Shown here: positions 5,074 through 13,377 of the stretch, one piece after another
Layout of the letters: every line of letters begins with the position of its first letter
Numbering within the stretch: position 1 is the stretch's first letter
DNA from: DASVXQ01 sp046727955
GTDB lineage: Bacteria; Actinomycetota; CALGFH01
Direction: 5' to 3'
Assembly (NCBI GenBank): GCA_046727955.1
Contig: JBKPDO010000251.1
Coordinates: 1 to 17,002, forward strand
DNA length: 17,002 nucleotides
The notes under the pieces: model-generated
Database searches by the model: none
What the model was told of the DNA's origin: nothing
The model's input: the letters and a program-made list of their open reading frames with translations, nothing else
Made by a program: the position numbers and the translations under genes

Positions 5074-7845
5074 TCATGCCATCGGCCCGTCGCGGCCGCT
5101 GCCGGGCAGCGCCTGCCGGAGTTGGCGGCGGGAGGTGATATCGAGCTTGGCGAAGACCTTGGCTAGGTGGTACTCGACGGTGCGCGGGCTGAGGAACAGC
5201 TGGGCGGCGATCTCCGGGTTCGACATGCCTGCCCGGGCCAGCCGCGCGATCTGGGCCTCCTGGGGGGTGAGCTGGTCGCGCGTGTCGGCGGTGCGCCTGC
5301 GGACGGTCCCGCCGGTGGCCAGCAGCTCGCGGCGGGCCCGCTCGGCAAACGCCGCCATGCCGATCGCGGCGAACATGTCGTGCGCGGTGCGCAGCTGCGC
5401 GCGCGCCTCGGCCCGCCGGCCCTCGCGGCGCAGCCACTCACCGTAGAGCAGGTGCGCGCGGGCGAGTTCGGGACGAAAGCGGGTGCGGCTCAGCTGGTCG
5501 GCGGCCTGGCGATACCAGCGCTCGGCGTCCTCGCCGTCGCTGAGCAGCGCCCGGGAGCGCGCGTAGATCCCCTGCCCCCAGTCGGTCTGGCCGACCCTCG
5601 TCACCTCGGCCAGCCGGGCGAGCGCGTCGGCGGCCAGCCGGGTCTGTCCGGTCCTGCTGGCCGCCTCGATCAGCTCGGGAAGCGCCCACATGGAGACATG
5701 CAGCTTGGGCGCCTGCTCGGCGGCTTGCTGCGCCTCGGCCAGGGCCGTCTCGTAGCGGCTGAGCCCGTTGTAGAGGATGGCGGATACCCATTGCGACCAT
5801 TGGATGGCTCTGCCCTGGCCCGCAGCTCGGGCAGCCGTGCTCACGGCCTCGATCAGCGGGGCGGCCTCGGCTTCTGCCCCCCGGAATCCGGCGAGCAACA
5901 CGGCCCCGAGTGGGGGGTGGCGGGTCCCTGTCGCCGCAGCGACCGCCTCCGCCTCCGCGACCAGCGCAGCGGCCGCCGCGAAATCGCCACGCCAGACCGT
6001 GCGGACGGCCATCGAGTTCACAGAGATCACCAGCTGGGCGAGCAAGCCTGCCTCGCGGCAGGACTGGAGCTGCCGGGCAACAATCGCGTGCCAGCGCTGC
6101 TCGTCCCACACCATGACCGCGGCGAGCGTGGCCGGTGTCGCCCAGCGCAGGCGCTCCGCCATGGTGATCGCTTCTTCGGCAAAGACCCGCGCTGCCTGCC
6201 TCAGCAGGGGGGCCGCCTGGGCGCGTCCCTCGGTGATCAGGACGGCCAGCCCGTCCAGCAGCAGATCGGGCGGCCGGGGCGCGCCTGTCGGTGGGGGGGC
6301 TGACCGGGCGGCCCGGGAGACTTCGTGCAGATCGCCGGCGCCTGCGAACCGCCCGGCGAAAAATGCAGCGAGCCATGCGTCCAGGTAGGTCTGGCGGGCG
6401 AGCGCGGCGTCCAGCGGCTCCAGCTGTTTGGCCGCCTTCACTAGCAGCGCCGGGGCGTCGCTGCCCGCGGTGGAGGCGAACGCGATCTGCCCGCGCAGCA
6501 GGCTCGCGCGGGCTTGCTGGAGTTCATCCAGCGGCCCCGCTGCCGCTATGTTGAGCAGCTCGGCCGCCGCCTCCAGGCCGCCGGCCTGCAGGTTCGCCTG
6601 CGCGGCCGCTAGGGCCCGCGCGGACCGCCGGACGGGCTCGGCCGTCAGCTCGAGTGCGCGCTGCAAGAACGCCGCCGCCGCGGCCATGCCGCTGCGGGCC
6701 TGCGCGCGGCCCGCCGACCGCTCCAGCTCCGCGGCCACCTCCTCATCGGGTCCTGGCGCCGCCGCCGCCAGATGCCACGCCCGCCGGTCCGGATCCCGGC
6801 CGGCATGGGTCACCGCGGCCAGCGCCCGGTGCGCCGCCCGCCGGTCCGGCAGCGACGCCGCCGAGTACACCGCCGACCGCACCAGCGGATGCCGGAACCG
6901 CACCCGCGTGCCGATCTCCAGCAACCCGCCCGCCTGAGCGGCTCCGGCGGCGGTAGCCGGGATCCCGAGCCGCCCGGCCGCCCGCCAGACCAGGCCCGGG
7001 TCGCCGACGGGCTCGGCCGCCGCGACCAGCATCAGGGAGCGCGTGTCGGCGGGGAGCGCCTCGATCCGCCGCCGGAAGCCCTGTTCGATCCGCGCCGGGA
7101 CCGGCTGGGCCCCGACCAGCCCGAACCCGCCCGCCAGCTGCGTAGGGCTCAGCCCGCGCGGCAGCTCCAGCAGGGCCAGCGGGTTGCCTGCCGTCTCGGC
7201 CACGATCTGGTCCCGGACCTGTTCATCGAGCCGGAACCGGACCACCGACCCCAGCAGCGCGCGGGCGGCCTGCTCCGGCAGGCCCCGCACCTTCAGGTCC
7301 GCCAGCCCCCGGAACTGCTTACCCGGGTCGCGCGCGGCGAAGATCAGCCCCACCGGCTCGGCCAACAGCCGCCGCGCCGCGAATGCCAGCACCTGCGCCG
7401 ACGCCCGGTCCAGCCACTGCGCGTCATCGACCACGCACAGCAGCGGCCGGTCCTCCGCCACCTCCGACAGCAACGTCAGCACCGCCAGCCCGACCAGGAA
7501 CCGGTCCGGCGCGGCCCCTGCGCGCAGCCCGAACGCGACTCCCAGCGCGTCGCGCTGCGGAACCGGAAGACTCTCCAGCCGGCCCAGCAGCGGCGCGCAC
7601 AGCAGCTGCAAGCTGGCGAACGCCAGCTCCATCTCCGATTCCACCCCTGCCGCCCGGGCCACCCGCATCCCCGCCGCCGCCCCGGCCACGTACTCCAGCA
7701 GCGCCGACTTGCCCGCCCCCGCCTCACCCCGCACCACCAGCGCCCGCCCGCGCCCGGACCGCAGATCCCCCAGCAGGCCATCGAGCGCCGCGCGCTCTGC
7801 CTCCCGGTCCAGCAGCTCCGGCACCGGCTCCGATCGCGTCCGCAT
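5074..7845 (-). CDS. Large ATP-binding LuxR-family (LAL) transcriptional regulator
   Basis: A 923-residue cytoplasmic regulator. From the chosen start, residues 1-60 hold LLDREAERAALDGLL and the Walker A motif GEAGAGKS (40-47). Walker B is LLCVVDDAQWLD (135-146). The middle is an Ala-rich, helical, TPR-like region (about 380-840) of the sort that binds ligands or partners. Residues about 857-910 are a LuxR-type helix-turn-helix, with LTPQEAQIARLARAGMSNPE and then SPRTVEYHLAKVFAKLDITS. LAL regulators of the MalT/SARP-associated kind are usually pathway activators; no obvious target gene adjoins it. The start at 7845 (MRTRSEP) has GGAG six bases upstream. The frame stays open to 7947 but the extra 34 residues look non-homologous. 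The gene is intact, unlike its mobile-element neighbours. Confidence 0.9.
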   Translation of the reverse strand: MRTRSEPVPELLDREAERAALDGLLGDLRSGRGRALVVRGEAGAGKSALLEYVAGAAAGMRVARAAGVESEMELAFASLQLLCAPLLGRLESLPVPQRDALGVAFGLRAGAAPDRFLVGLAVLTLLSEVAEDRPLLCVVDDAQWLDRASAQVLAFAARRLLAEPVGLIFAARDPGKQFRGLADLKVRGLPEQAARALLGSVVRFRLDEQVRDQIVAETAGNPLALLELPRGLSPTQLAGGFGLVGAQPVPARIEQGFRRRIEALPADTRSLMLVAAAEPVGDPGLVWRAAGRLGIPATAAGAAQAGGLLEIGTRVRFRHPLVRSAVYSAASLPDRRAAHRALAAVTHAGRDPDRRAWHLAAAAPGPDEEVAAELERSAGRAQARSGMAAAAAFLQRALELTAEPVRRSARALAAAQANLQAGGLEAAAELLNIAAAGPLDELQQARASLLRGQIAFASTAGSDAPALLVKAAKQLEPLDAALARQTYLDAWLAAFFAGRFAGAGDLHEVSRAARSAPPPTGAPRPPDLLLDGLAVLITEGRAQAAPLLRQAARVFAEEAITMAERLRWATPATLAAVMVWDEQRWHAIVARQLQSCREAGLLAQLVISVNSMAVRTVWRGDFAAAAALVAEAEAVAAATGTRHPPLGAVLLAGFRGAEAEAAPLIEAVSTAARAAGQGRAIQWSQWVSAILYNGLSRYETALAEAQQAAEQAPKLHVSMWALPELIEAASRTGQTRLAADALARLAEVTRVGQTDWGQGIYARSRALLSDGEDAERWYRQAADQLSRTRFRPELARAHLLYGEWLRREGRRAEARAQLRTAHDMFAAIGMAAFAERARRELLATGGTVRRRTADTRDQLTPQEAQIARLARAGMSNPEIAAQLFLSPRTVEYHLAKVFAKLDITSRRQLRQALPGSGRDGPMA

Positions 7846-8253
7846 GCCCATCTCCGCCCACAATTCAGTACCAGCCCACCGGCGCGCTACGTCGGCAGGC
7901 CTCTGGCGCTCCCCGGATGCCAGCGTCCAGGCACCCGGGCAGGCCAAAGCGCGGCGGTACGGCGACTGCCATCTCCAGCCAACTGACCGGCCAAGGACCT
8001 GTCAAGAGGGGTGGTTTCAGTTCGTGCCTATGGCGGAGCGGGTTGCCCCCGACACAGGCCGCCGCCCGGCCCGATGGATGGTCGGCTACTGGCCTGGGGG
8101 CAGCAGGTTTCGGCTTCGAACCGGTGCGAGCGGGCGTGGGTTCTATCGAGCACGGCACCACGCGGCGTGGCCAGGTGCCGCAACGGCCGGGCGTGACCGG
8201 AGGGCGCGTGCCGATGGCTGCGCCAGTGTCCCCAGGGGACCCACTAGGGATTC
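7846..8253. other. Upstream region of the LAL gene joined to the truncated end of the ISL3 element
   Basis: I find no gene here; frames crossing it on either strand lack domain or codon support. On the minus strand a perfect -35 hexamer (TTGACA, 8000-8005) lies about 155 bp before the LAL start, but the hexamer 17 bases on (TTGGCT, 7977-7982) is a poor -10, so a promoter is only possible. From about 8253 rightwards the sequence becomes recognisable ISL3 transposase. The missing ISL3 C-terminal coding region and right terminal repeat are not found in this stretch. Confidence 0.35.
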
Positions 8254-9317
8254 GTCGGTGCACCCTTCGTTCCAGCGCTGGTGCAGGTAGGCGGTGAACC
8301 CGTCCAGGACGCTGGCCCGCTCGGCCGTCTTGGCCAGCAACTGGTCCAGGCTGGGGGCGTGGGCGAAGCGGCGGACGGTCTGGACGTCCAGGTGCAGGCG
8401 GCGGGAGATCGCCGAGATCGACTCGCCGTGGGCGCGCCGCTGCTGGACTGCCGCGTAGCACTGGGTGGTCCTGGTTACGATCTTCTTCTCCGGCGGTCCC
8501 GCTGGGACCGGATCGAGCGGCGGCGCCGTGGGTGTCGGCGGCTCGGCAAGGGCTCCCGTAGGCAGCCACGGTGTGCAGGCACCGTCTGCTCGACACCCTC
8601 GGCGAGGTTGTGCCACAGGTGCCAGCGGTCGGCGACCTGGATGGCCTTTGGCGCACCGGTGCGGGCGCCGTCGGCGTAGGCGCCGGCCCGGTCGCGGCAG
8701 ACCACCCGGGTGCCGGGATGCGCACCAAGCCAGGCGGCAAACGTGGCCGCTTCACGATCTTCCAGCAGGTCGACGGGTCGGTGGGTGGCCATGTCGACCA
8801 GGACGGTCCCGTAGACGCGGCCGCGTCGGAACGCAAATCGTCCACGCCCAGCACGGTCACCCCTGAGACCTCGGGGTCGGGCAGCGCGCGCAGCAGTCGC
8901 AGCAGCGTGTCGCGGCTTGCCGGCAGCCCAAGCCGGCTGGCCAGCCGCGCGCTGGCGCGGCCTGCCAGCGCCAGGGCGACCTGCTCCAGCAGCGTGCGCA
9001 GCAGCGGGGTGCGCCGAGCGTAGCGGGTGGTCAGCCCCGTGGGCTGCTCGGTGAACGTGCGGGCCTGGCAGTCGAGGTGCTCGCAGAAGAACCGGCGCAC
9101 CTCAAGGCGGAGCACGACCGGCTGGCCGCCGATGGTCGCGTCGGCGAGTCGGCGCTGGTAGCGGCTGTGCACCCTGGCAGAGGCGCGGCTGCAGTGGGGG
9201 CAGGCGGCCGTGGCGGCGCGGGCGTGTGCCCAGATGTGCACGGCGTGTTCGACTTGCTGGACTCGCTCGACCGCAACGACGGCCAGGTGCGGTAAAAGGC
9301 CGTCAAGACCCTGAGCT
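8254..9317 (-). pseudogene. ISL3-family transposase, frameshifted and 3'-truncated
   Basis: Remnant of an ISL3-type transposase. The N-terminal zinc-finger region is clear (ACPHCSRASARVHSRY...FFCEHLDCQARTF), followed by a helix-turn-helix region (ARLASRLGLPASRDTLLRLL) and the first catalytic Asp in TVLGVDD. There the frame breaks: losing one T from a TTT turns GVDDFAFRRGRVYG out of phase near 8840. The next frame carries MATHRPVDLLEDREAATFAA and the second Asp region VVCRDRAGAYADGA, then VADRWHLWHNLAEGVEQTV. A second shift near 8560 moves to the frame with PPEKKIVTRTTQCYAAVQQR and the resolvase-like HTH ESISAISRRLHLDVQTVRRF. Homology stops after RWNEGCTD near 8254, so the C-terminal end is missing. 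The open frame begins after a TGA at 9318-9320, so the native start is also doubtful. Confidence 0.8.
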
Positions 9318-9367
9318 TCACATAGCGGCCAGGATCATGAAGCGGGCCACCGATCCGGCGACGGTTC

Positions 9368-9391
9368 CATCACGAGATGTGCGTCAGAGCC
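9368..9391 (-). repeat. Probable left terminal repeat of the ISL3 element
   Basis: Read on minus from 9391 the sequence starts GGCTCTGACGCACATCTCG. ISL3-family terminal repeats characteristically begin GGCTCT or similar, and this lies about 70 bp upstream of the ISL3 transposase frame, in the expected orientation. The IS4-type homology of the neighbouring pseudogene ends at 9412, about 20 bp away. Between them sits a perfect 6-bp hairpin, CGGTGA/TCACCG (9397-9414). No matching right terminal repeat is seen in the window. Confidence 0.5.
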
Positions 9392-9411
9392 AATTTCGGT
9401 GAGCTCCATCA

Positions 9412-10154
9412 CCGCCACACCAGCTCCGCGCCGGTGCGGGCCATCTGCCGCCACAGCTCGCCGCCCACAAACAGCCGGTCGGCCAGCAGCAGCACCCCCG
9501 ACCCAGTGGGCTCCCATCGTGGAGCAGTTCGCGCGCGAGGGTCTGCTCCCCGCTCGCGTAGGGCCCTGGGCGGCGTCGACGATCGCCTGGGTGCCGGCCT
9601 CCACCAGCCCACCACCCGCACCTGCGGGAACGCTGCCTGCCCGCGACCGCCTGGCCTGTTGCCCGACCCAACGCCTGGTTGGCCGGACTGTCGGGCACGT
9701 CCAGGCAAGCCCCGTCCAGCACCAGCAGCCGCCAGTGCTGATACCACGCCCCCCGCGTCGCCTTGGTCGCCAACGGCCGTGCAGCCGTGGCGAACAACGC
9801 CTTGAGCGGCTCAGCGCCCAGCCGCTGGCGCGCCTCCGCCAGCGCCGAGGCGCCCGGCACGTGCCACCAGGGCCAGGTCCGCCGCCCCCGCCTGGCCTGC
9901 TGCGCCCAGCCCAGCCCCTCCACCAGGCAGCGCAGCACCTCCTCCTAGGCCGCGTGGCTATACAGCGCCAGTGCCAACACGAAGTAGACGACCACCCGGG
10001 CGGGCAGCAGCCGGTGGCGCTGCTCAGCGCGGCCGGTCTGCTGCACGATCTGGTCGACCAGGTCGGGTGGGAACGTGTGGGTCAGGGCGCCCAGCGCGAT
10101 CCGGTCGGTGATCGGCGGCGGCGAGGGCAACTGGGTGGGTGCGGCGGATGCCAT
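9412..10154 (-). pseudogene. Second IS4-family transposase copy, heavily decayed and 3'-truncated
   Basis: It matches the transposase at 734-2138 segment by segment: ITDRIALGALTHTFPPDLVD, then LLPARVVVYFVLALALYSHA, an in-frame TAG near 9945 where the other copy has a Tyr codon, then EEVLRCLVEGLGWAQQARRG, the first catalytic Asp in LLVLDGACLDVPD, and QAAFPQVRVVGW. Several further frame changes separate EAGTQAIVDAA, SGEQTLARELL and LLLADRLFVGGELWRQMART (second Asp). Homology stops at ELVWR (9412), so the region with the catalytic Glu and the Y-R-E-K signature is absent. The ISL3 end lies just beyond, which suggests interruption by that element. The left-end 12-mer shared with the first copy is at 10194-10205. 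Confidence 0.85.
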
Positions 10155-10207
10155 CCGGTCGTGTGTCCACTCCTGGTCGCTTCAGGGAAGGAGCGGACAC
10201 TACCACG

Positions 10208-10459
10208 TCAAAGCAGCAAACCGGATGGCATTGCGGCGAGCGCCGCTGCCCCATCCATGTCCTCGGCTGTAACCAGGGAGTAGCCGCCGAGCCGGGTCTC
10301 GGCGTCGAAGGTCCCAAGGTCCGGGTGGCGAGCACGGCGTGCCCGGTGTCGATGCGGCTGCTGCCGAGACTCTCGAACCAGGCCTGCCACGCCTGGCCGG
10401 TCTCCCCGCCAGGCTGGTGGTCCTTGGGTACTCGGTACGAGAACAGGGAACCTGGGCAC
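10208..10459 (-). pseudogene. YciI-like small protein remnant, two indels and cut 3' end
   Basis: Read across frames it gives a YciI/YCII-related ferredoxin-like fold. A GTG start at 10457-10459 has GAGGAG five bases upstream and begins VPRF. A one-base insertion in TTCCCTGTTC moves the frame so that the protein continues LFSYRVPKDHQPGGETGQAW and then QAWFESLGSSRIDTGHAVLA. A one-base loss near 10310 (GGACCTTCG) returns to the first frame for FDAETRLGGYSLVTAEDMDG and AAALAAMPSG. The last part matches the LGGYSLxxAxDLDAA pattern of this family. The frame ends at TGA 10208, two bases from the IS4-type left-end repeat, where family members would still continue, so the IS insertion probably removed the 3' end. 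The two indels compensate, and a continuous but partly out-of-phase frame runs from 10873 to 10208; a simple gene caller would report that as one 221-residue protein. YciI-like proteins have no settled role. Confidence 0.55.
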
Positions 10460-10612
10460 GGTCACTCCTCGCTTGTTCGGCTCAGCTGACGCCGGCTGTC
10501 GAAGAACTAGACGTCGGGCGGTGGGAAAAGTGGGCAGGGGTGCCCGATTTCGGGTGGCCGCGGCGTCTTTACCGGTAGCCGAACACCGGACGTGCAGTCG
10601 GGACCGTAAGGA

Positions 10613-10873
10613 GGGGCCCAGCCATGGCACCAGCGGGTTGGCCGCATGCGCGGGACTGGCGGCGCTGTAGTCGCCGTGGCCGCTGAGCAGCCTGGTGAAG
10701 CCGAGGATCAGGTAGCGGAAGGCGATCGCGCCGAGCCCCGCGCCGACCCCCACCGCAAGCGCCAGCGCCACCAGCCCGGCCGGGCTGCCCCGCAGCCACT
10801 GGTAGCCAGCCAGCAGCAACCGGCGGGACGGCCGCAGCGGCGCCCCCACGCCGACGCGGATCCGCACCCTCAC
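10613..10873 (-). pseudogene. N-terminal fragment of a ClC-type chloride channel
   Basis: The GTG start at 10871-10873 overlaps the TetR stop by 4 bp (GTGA). The first 87 residues fit the start of a ClC chloride channel/transporter: a basic N-terminus, a first membrane helix with GLVALALAVGVGAGLGAIAF, the motif RYLILGFTRLLSGHGDYS, and AHAANPLVPWLG. After residue 87 (about 10613) the homology stops and the frame reads low-complexity Arg/Pro sequence, then joins the YciI-like remnant further on. Normal ClC proteins have 400-600 residues, so roughly the last 80% of the gene is missing. No terminal repeat marks the breakpoint. I am fairly confident of the family from the GAGLGAIAFRYLI and HAANPLVPW segments, not certain. 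Confidence 0.6.
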
Positions 10874-11490
10874 TGGTGCTGCACCTCGACCCCTTCCAGC
10901 AGCACGTCTAACGCCCGCTGCACGTTGGCCCAGCGGAACGCCCGCGGGTTCAGCGCGCCGTGCAGCACCAGCCCGTCGGTCAGCGCCAGCAGCAGCGACG
11001 CCAGCGCGTTGGCCGGCACCGACGCAAGCTCGCCCGCGGCGATCCCCCGCTCGACGACCTCCCGCAGCCAGCCGCGCTGCGCCGCCGCGGTGAAGGCCAG
11101 CCGCTCACGCACCTGCGGGTCGGTGGGCGCCACCGCCCACAGGTCGGCGCGCAACTGCACCCGCGCCGGGTCGGCGGCCCGCTCCAGCATCACCCGCGCG
11201 AACCGGCGCAGCTGCACCCCGGCCGGCACATTGGCCGGCTGGCCAGTGCCTGAACGGCCGGCATCATCAAGGGCCCTCGCCAGCGCGACCGTGTCCTGCT
11301 CCAGCAGCGCGACCAGCAGGTCCTGCTTGCGGGTGAAGTAGCCGTAGAAGGCGCCCTTGCTGACGCCCGCCTCGGCGCACACGTCGTCCACGGTCAGGTC
11401 GCGGTAGCCCTTGCGGGCGATGCACCGCCAGGCGGCGTCGATCAGGTCCTGGCGGCGGGCCGAGCGGGCCGCCGCGGTCAGCTTGGGCAT
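10870..11490 (-). CDS. TetR/AcrR-family transcriptional regulator
   Basis: A 206-residue dimeric DNA-binding repressor. The N-terminal domain has the classic TetR helix-turn-helix: LIDAAWRCIARKGYRDLTVD, then DVCAEAGVSKGAFYGYFTRK and QDLLVALLEQ (about residues 16-66). The C-terminal part (about 85-200) is the helical ligand-binding domain, with ALTDGLVLHGALNP. The ATG start has GAGAGGGG upstream. It overlaps the truncated ClC gene, so it was probably the first gene of an operon controlling that channel. Its upstream region is shared with the divergent SCO operon and holds a TetR-like palindrome. Codon use is intact and there is no sign of decay. Confidence 0.9.
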   Translation of the reverse strand: MPKLTAAARSARRQDLIDAAWRCIARKGYRDLTVDDVCAEAGVSKGAFYGYFTRKQDLLVALLEQDTVALARALDDAGRSGTGQPANVPAGVQLRRFARVMLERAADPARVQLRADLWAVAPTDPQVRERLAFTAAAQRGWLREVVERGIAAGELASVPANALASLLLALTDGLVLHGALNPRAFRWANVQRALDVLLEGVEVQHQ

Positions 11491-11589
11491 GACGGTCCCC
11501 TCTCAACGCTCAGCGGGCGAGTCGAACACACACGGTGTCGCGCCCGTGGTTGTCGCCACGTGTGGCATGGCACTATGATGTTAGAAACC

Positions 11590-11601
11590 GACTGGTCAGT
11601 C
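11590..11601. promoter_or_regulatory. TetR-type operator between the divergent TetR and SCO genes
   Basis: GACTGGTCAGTC has 5-bp palindromic arms about a 2-bp centre, inside a longer partial dyad bounded by ATGAT and ATCAT (11576-11605). The core ACTGACCAGTC, seen on minus, resembles published TetR/AcrR operators of the ACTGACC-type. It is about 100 bp from the TetR start and about 136 bp from the SCO start, so it could serve both. CATACT/TACTAA-like hexamers overlap it on plus, but no promoter can be fixed. Confidence 0.5.
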
Positions 11602-11736
11602 ATCATACTAAGGGATCGAGGCCGCCTGTGTGGTGGCGCCGCTCGCTGGGCCATGCTCGCCCCCCGGGGCACTGCTCGTAGTAGGTGGGTGAGCTCCCCG
11701 GCAGGCCGAGTCCATACCTGTCACGGAGGCCACCGG

Positions 11737-12450
11737 ATGCGCACCCTGCTTGGCGCTCGGCTTGGCGGTCGGCCACGCTCGCCCGGCCCGCCCGCGACCA
11801 CCGCCATGCTGGTGCTGGCCGCCGGGCTCCTCACGCTCACCGCCTGCGGATCGCAGCCACGCCACCCCCACGCCACCGTGTCGTCCCCGACCACGGCCAC
11901 CACGGGCTGGTCGGGAGCCATCTTTGGCGCGTCCCTGCCCAAGCCCGAGTTCACCCTCACCGACACCGCCGGCAAGCCCTACGACTTCAAGCAGCGCACC
12001 CGCGGCCAGCTCACCCTGCTGTACTTCGGCTACACCCACTGCCCCGACGTCTGCCCCCTGACCATGGCCGAGCTCGCCCAGGTCGTCCACGCCCTCCCCG
12101 CCGCGGTCGCCCGCAAGATCACGGTGGTGTTCGTCACCACCGATCCGGCCCGCGACACCCCCCGGCGCCTCAGGCAGTGGCTTGCCAACTTCAGCGCCTC
12201 GTTCGTTGGGCTCACCGGCAACCCGCGCACCATCCAGGCCGCCCAGCGCGCCGTCGGCATGCCCCCGGCCACCAAAGAGCCCCTCGGCAGCGGCAACGGC
12301 AACACCGGCTACGGGGTCGACCACGGCGCGTTCGTCTACGCCTTCACCGCCGACGACCTCGCCCACCTCGCCTACCCCCAGGGCGTCCAGCCCGACGCGC
12401 TGGCCGCCGACCTGCGCCGCCTGGCTACAGGCGGCTGGAGCGCCGGATGA
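11737..12450 (+). CDS. SCO1/SenC family copper chaperone lipoprotein
   Basis: A 237-residue extracytoplasmic lipoprotein of the thioredoxin-like SCO family, which delivers copper or acts as a thiol reductase in assembly of the CuA centre of cytochrome c oxidase. An N-terminal signal region (MLVLAAGLLTL) ends in a lipobox, LTAC, with the lipidated Cys at about 37. The copper-binding motif is HCPDVCP (Cys 102 and 106), with the distal ligand His 196 in VDHGAFVYAF. The family phrases LTLLYFGYTHCPDVCP and VFVTTDPARDTP are both present. The frame is open from 11560, but ATG 11737 with GGAGG seven bases upstream is the only start that puts a signal peptide at the terminus. Its stop overlaps the methyltransferase start (ATGA). 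No oxidase genes are in the window. Confidence 0.92.
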   Translation: MRTLLGARLGGRPRSPGPPATTAMLVLAAGLLTLTACGSQPRHPHATVSSPTTATTGWSGAIFGASLPKPEFTLTDTAGKPYDFKQRTRGQLTLLYFGYTHCPDVCPLTMAELAQVVHALPAAVARKITVVFVTTDPARDTPRRLRQWLANFSASFVGLTGNPRTIQAAQRAVGMPPATKEPLGSGNGNTGYGVDHGAFVYAFTADDLAHLAYPQGVQPDALAADLRRLATGGWSAG

Positions 12451-13223
12451 GCGCCTGCGCCCGCCGACCCGGACCCAGCTGGACGCCTGCCGCGGAGCAC
12501 GGCGCAGAGCGGGCGGTGGTACCGAGCACCGCCCCGGCTGCGGCTGCGGCCGTCACCGGGTTCGACACGCGGGCGAGCAGCTACGACGCCAGTGTGCTGC
12601 AGCAGTTCCTATTTATCCCCGCCCAGGAGGCCGCGCTCCAGCTCGCGCGCCAGCACCTGCCACGACCACGGGGGGTCCTCGACATCGGCTGTGGCACCGG
12701 CCGGCTCCTGCGCCAGGCCCGCCAGCAGTACCCCCACGCCGACCTGGTCGGCGTCGACCTCGCCTGGCAGATGCTTTGCGCCGCGGCCCGCGCGACCCCG
12801 ACGGGGCTAGGGATCCGCTACGTCCGCGGCGCCGCCGAGCGCCTGCCGTTCGCCGACCACACCTTCGACCTCGTCCTCGCCACCATGTCCCTGCGGCACT
12901 GGGCCGACCCCGCGGCGGGGATCGGCGAGATTGGTCGCATGCTCACACCCGGTGGCGTGCTCGTCGTCGCCGACATGTTCGAGAGCTCAAGCTGGCGCCC
13001 CGCGCGCCGCGTGATGCTCCGCTGGCGGCGCCACAGCCACGCCGGCCTCCCCCCGGACCTCGTCGCTGCGTTGGCCGCCCAGCACCTGGAAGCCATCGAC
13101 GGCGACCGCGTCCCCTGGTGCAAGCTGCCCGACATCCAGGTGATCGTGGCACAACAGGCCGATCCCCCACGGTCGGGTCGCACAGGCTCGCCCCCCGGGT
13201 CGCATGGCCACGCTCAGCCATGA
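12447..13223 (+). CDS. Class I SAM-dependent methyltransferase (UbiE/Methyltransf_11-like)
   Basis: A 258-residue cytoplasmic enzyme with the class I methyltransferase motifs: motif I VLDIGCGTGRLL (78-88), motif II LVGVDLAWQML (100-110), AAERLPFADHTFDLVLATM with motif IV-like LVLATMSLRHW (128-152), and the post-motif GGVLVVADMFE (169-179). The substrate is unknown; the DIGCGTG / LPFADxTFD pattern is shared by UbiE/COQ5-like C-methyltransferases and many small-molecule enzymes. Its start overlaps the SCO stop by 4 bp, so it is probably translated with that gene, a link to respiratory-chain or copper metabolism that is only inference. The first 35 residues are Ala/Arg-rich and poorly conserved. 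The next gene starts 154 bp downstream; that gap shows only short GC-rich dyads. Confidence 0.85.
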   Translation: MSACARRPGPSWTPAAEHGAERAVVPSTAPAAAAAVTGFDTRASSYDASVLQQFLFIPAQEAALQLARQHLPRPRGVLDIGCGTGRLLRQARQQYPHADLVGVDLAWQMLCAAARATPTGLGIRYVRGAAERLPFADHTFDLVLATMSLRHWADPAAGIGEIGRMLTPGGVLVVADMFESSSWRPARRVMLRWRRHSHAGLPPDLVAALAAQHLEAIDGDRVPWCKLPDIQVIVAQQADPPRSGRTGSPPGSHGHAQP

Positions 13224-13377
13224 ACCCCACGACGATCCACCGCACGCGCCGTCGGCCAACGGCAGCCAGCCCTGCGCCGCGTGGTGCGCCTGTTCCTCGG
13301 GGCGCCACGAGGCGCGCCGTCGAGCCACGTCCCCGGGCGGGTCAAGCAGCCCGGCGCAGCCGGCCAGGGGGCAGTCG

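Noticed and set aside
5167..8290. Several long plus-strand frames opposite the LAL gene (378, 404 and 415 residues)
   Set aside because: They are low-complexity and lack ribosome binding sites and domains; the minus-strand frame carries Walker motifs and a LuxR HTH over its full length.
7865..9241. 458-residue minus-strand frame taken as one intact ISL3 transposase
   Set aside because: Only the first ~130 residues are homologous; after the GVDD motif the true coding sequence moves to two other frames, and the rest is low-complexity read-through.
13204..13377. Upstream ATG at 13204 as start of the ABC ATPase
   Set aside because: It would add 58 residues without homology, and the 13378 ATG has a better ribosome binding site and gives the usual family length.
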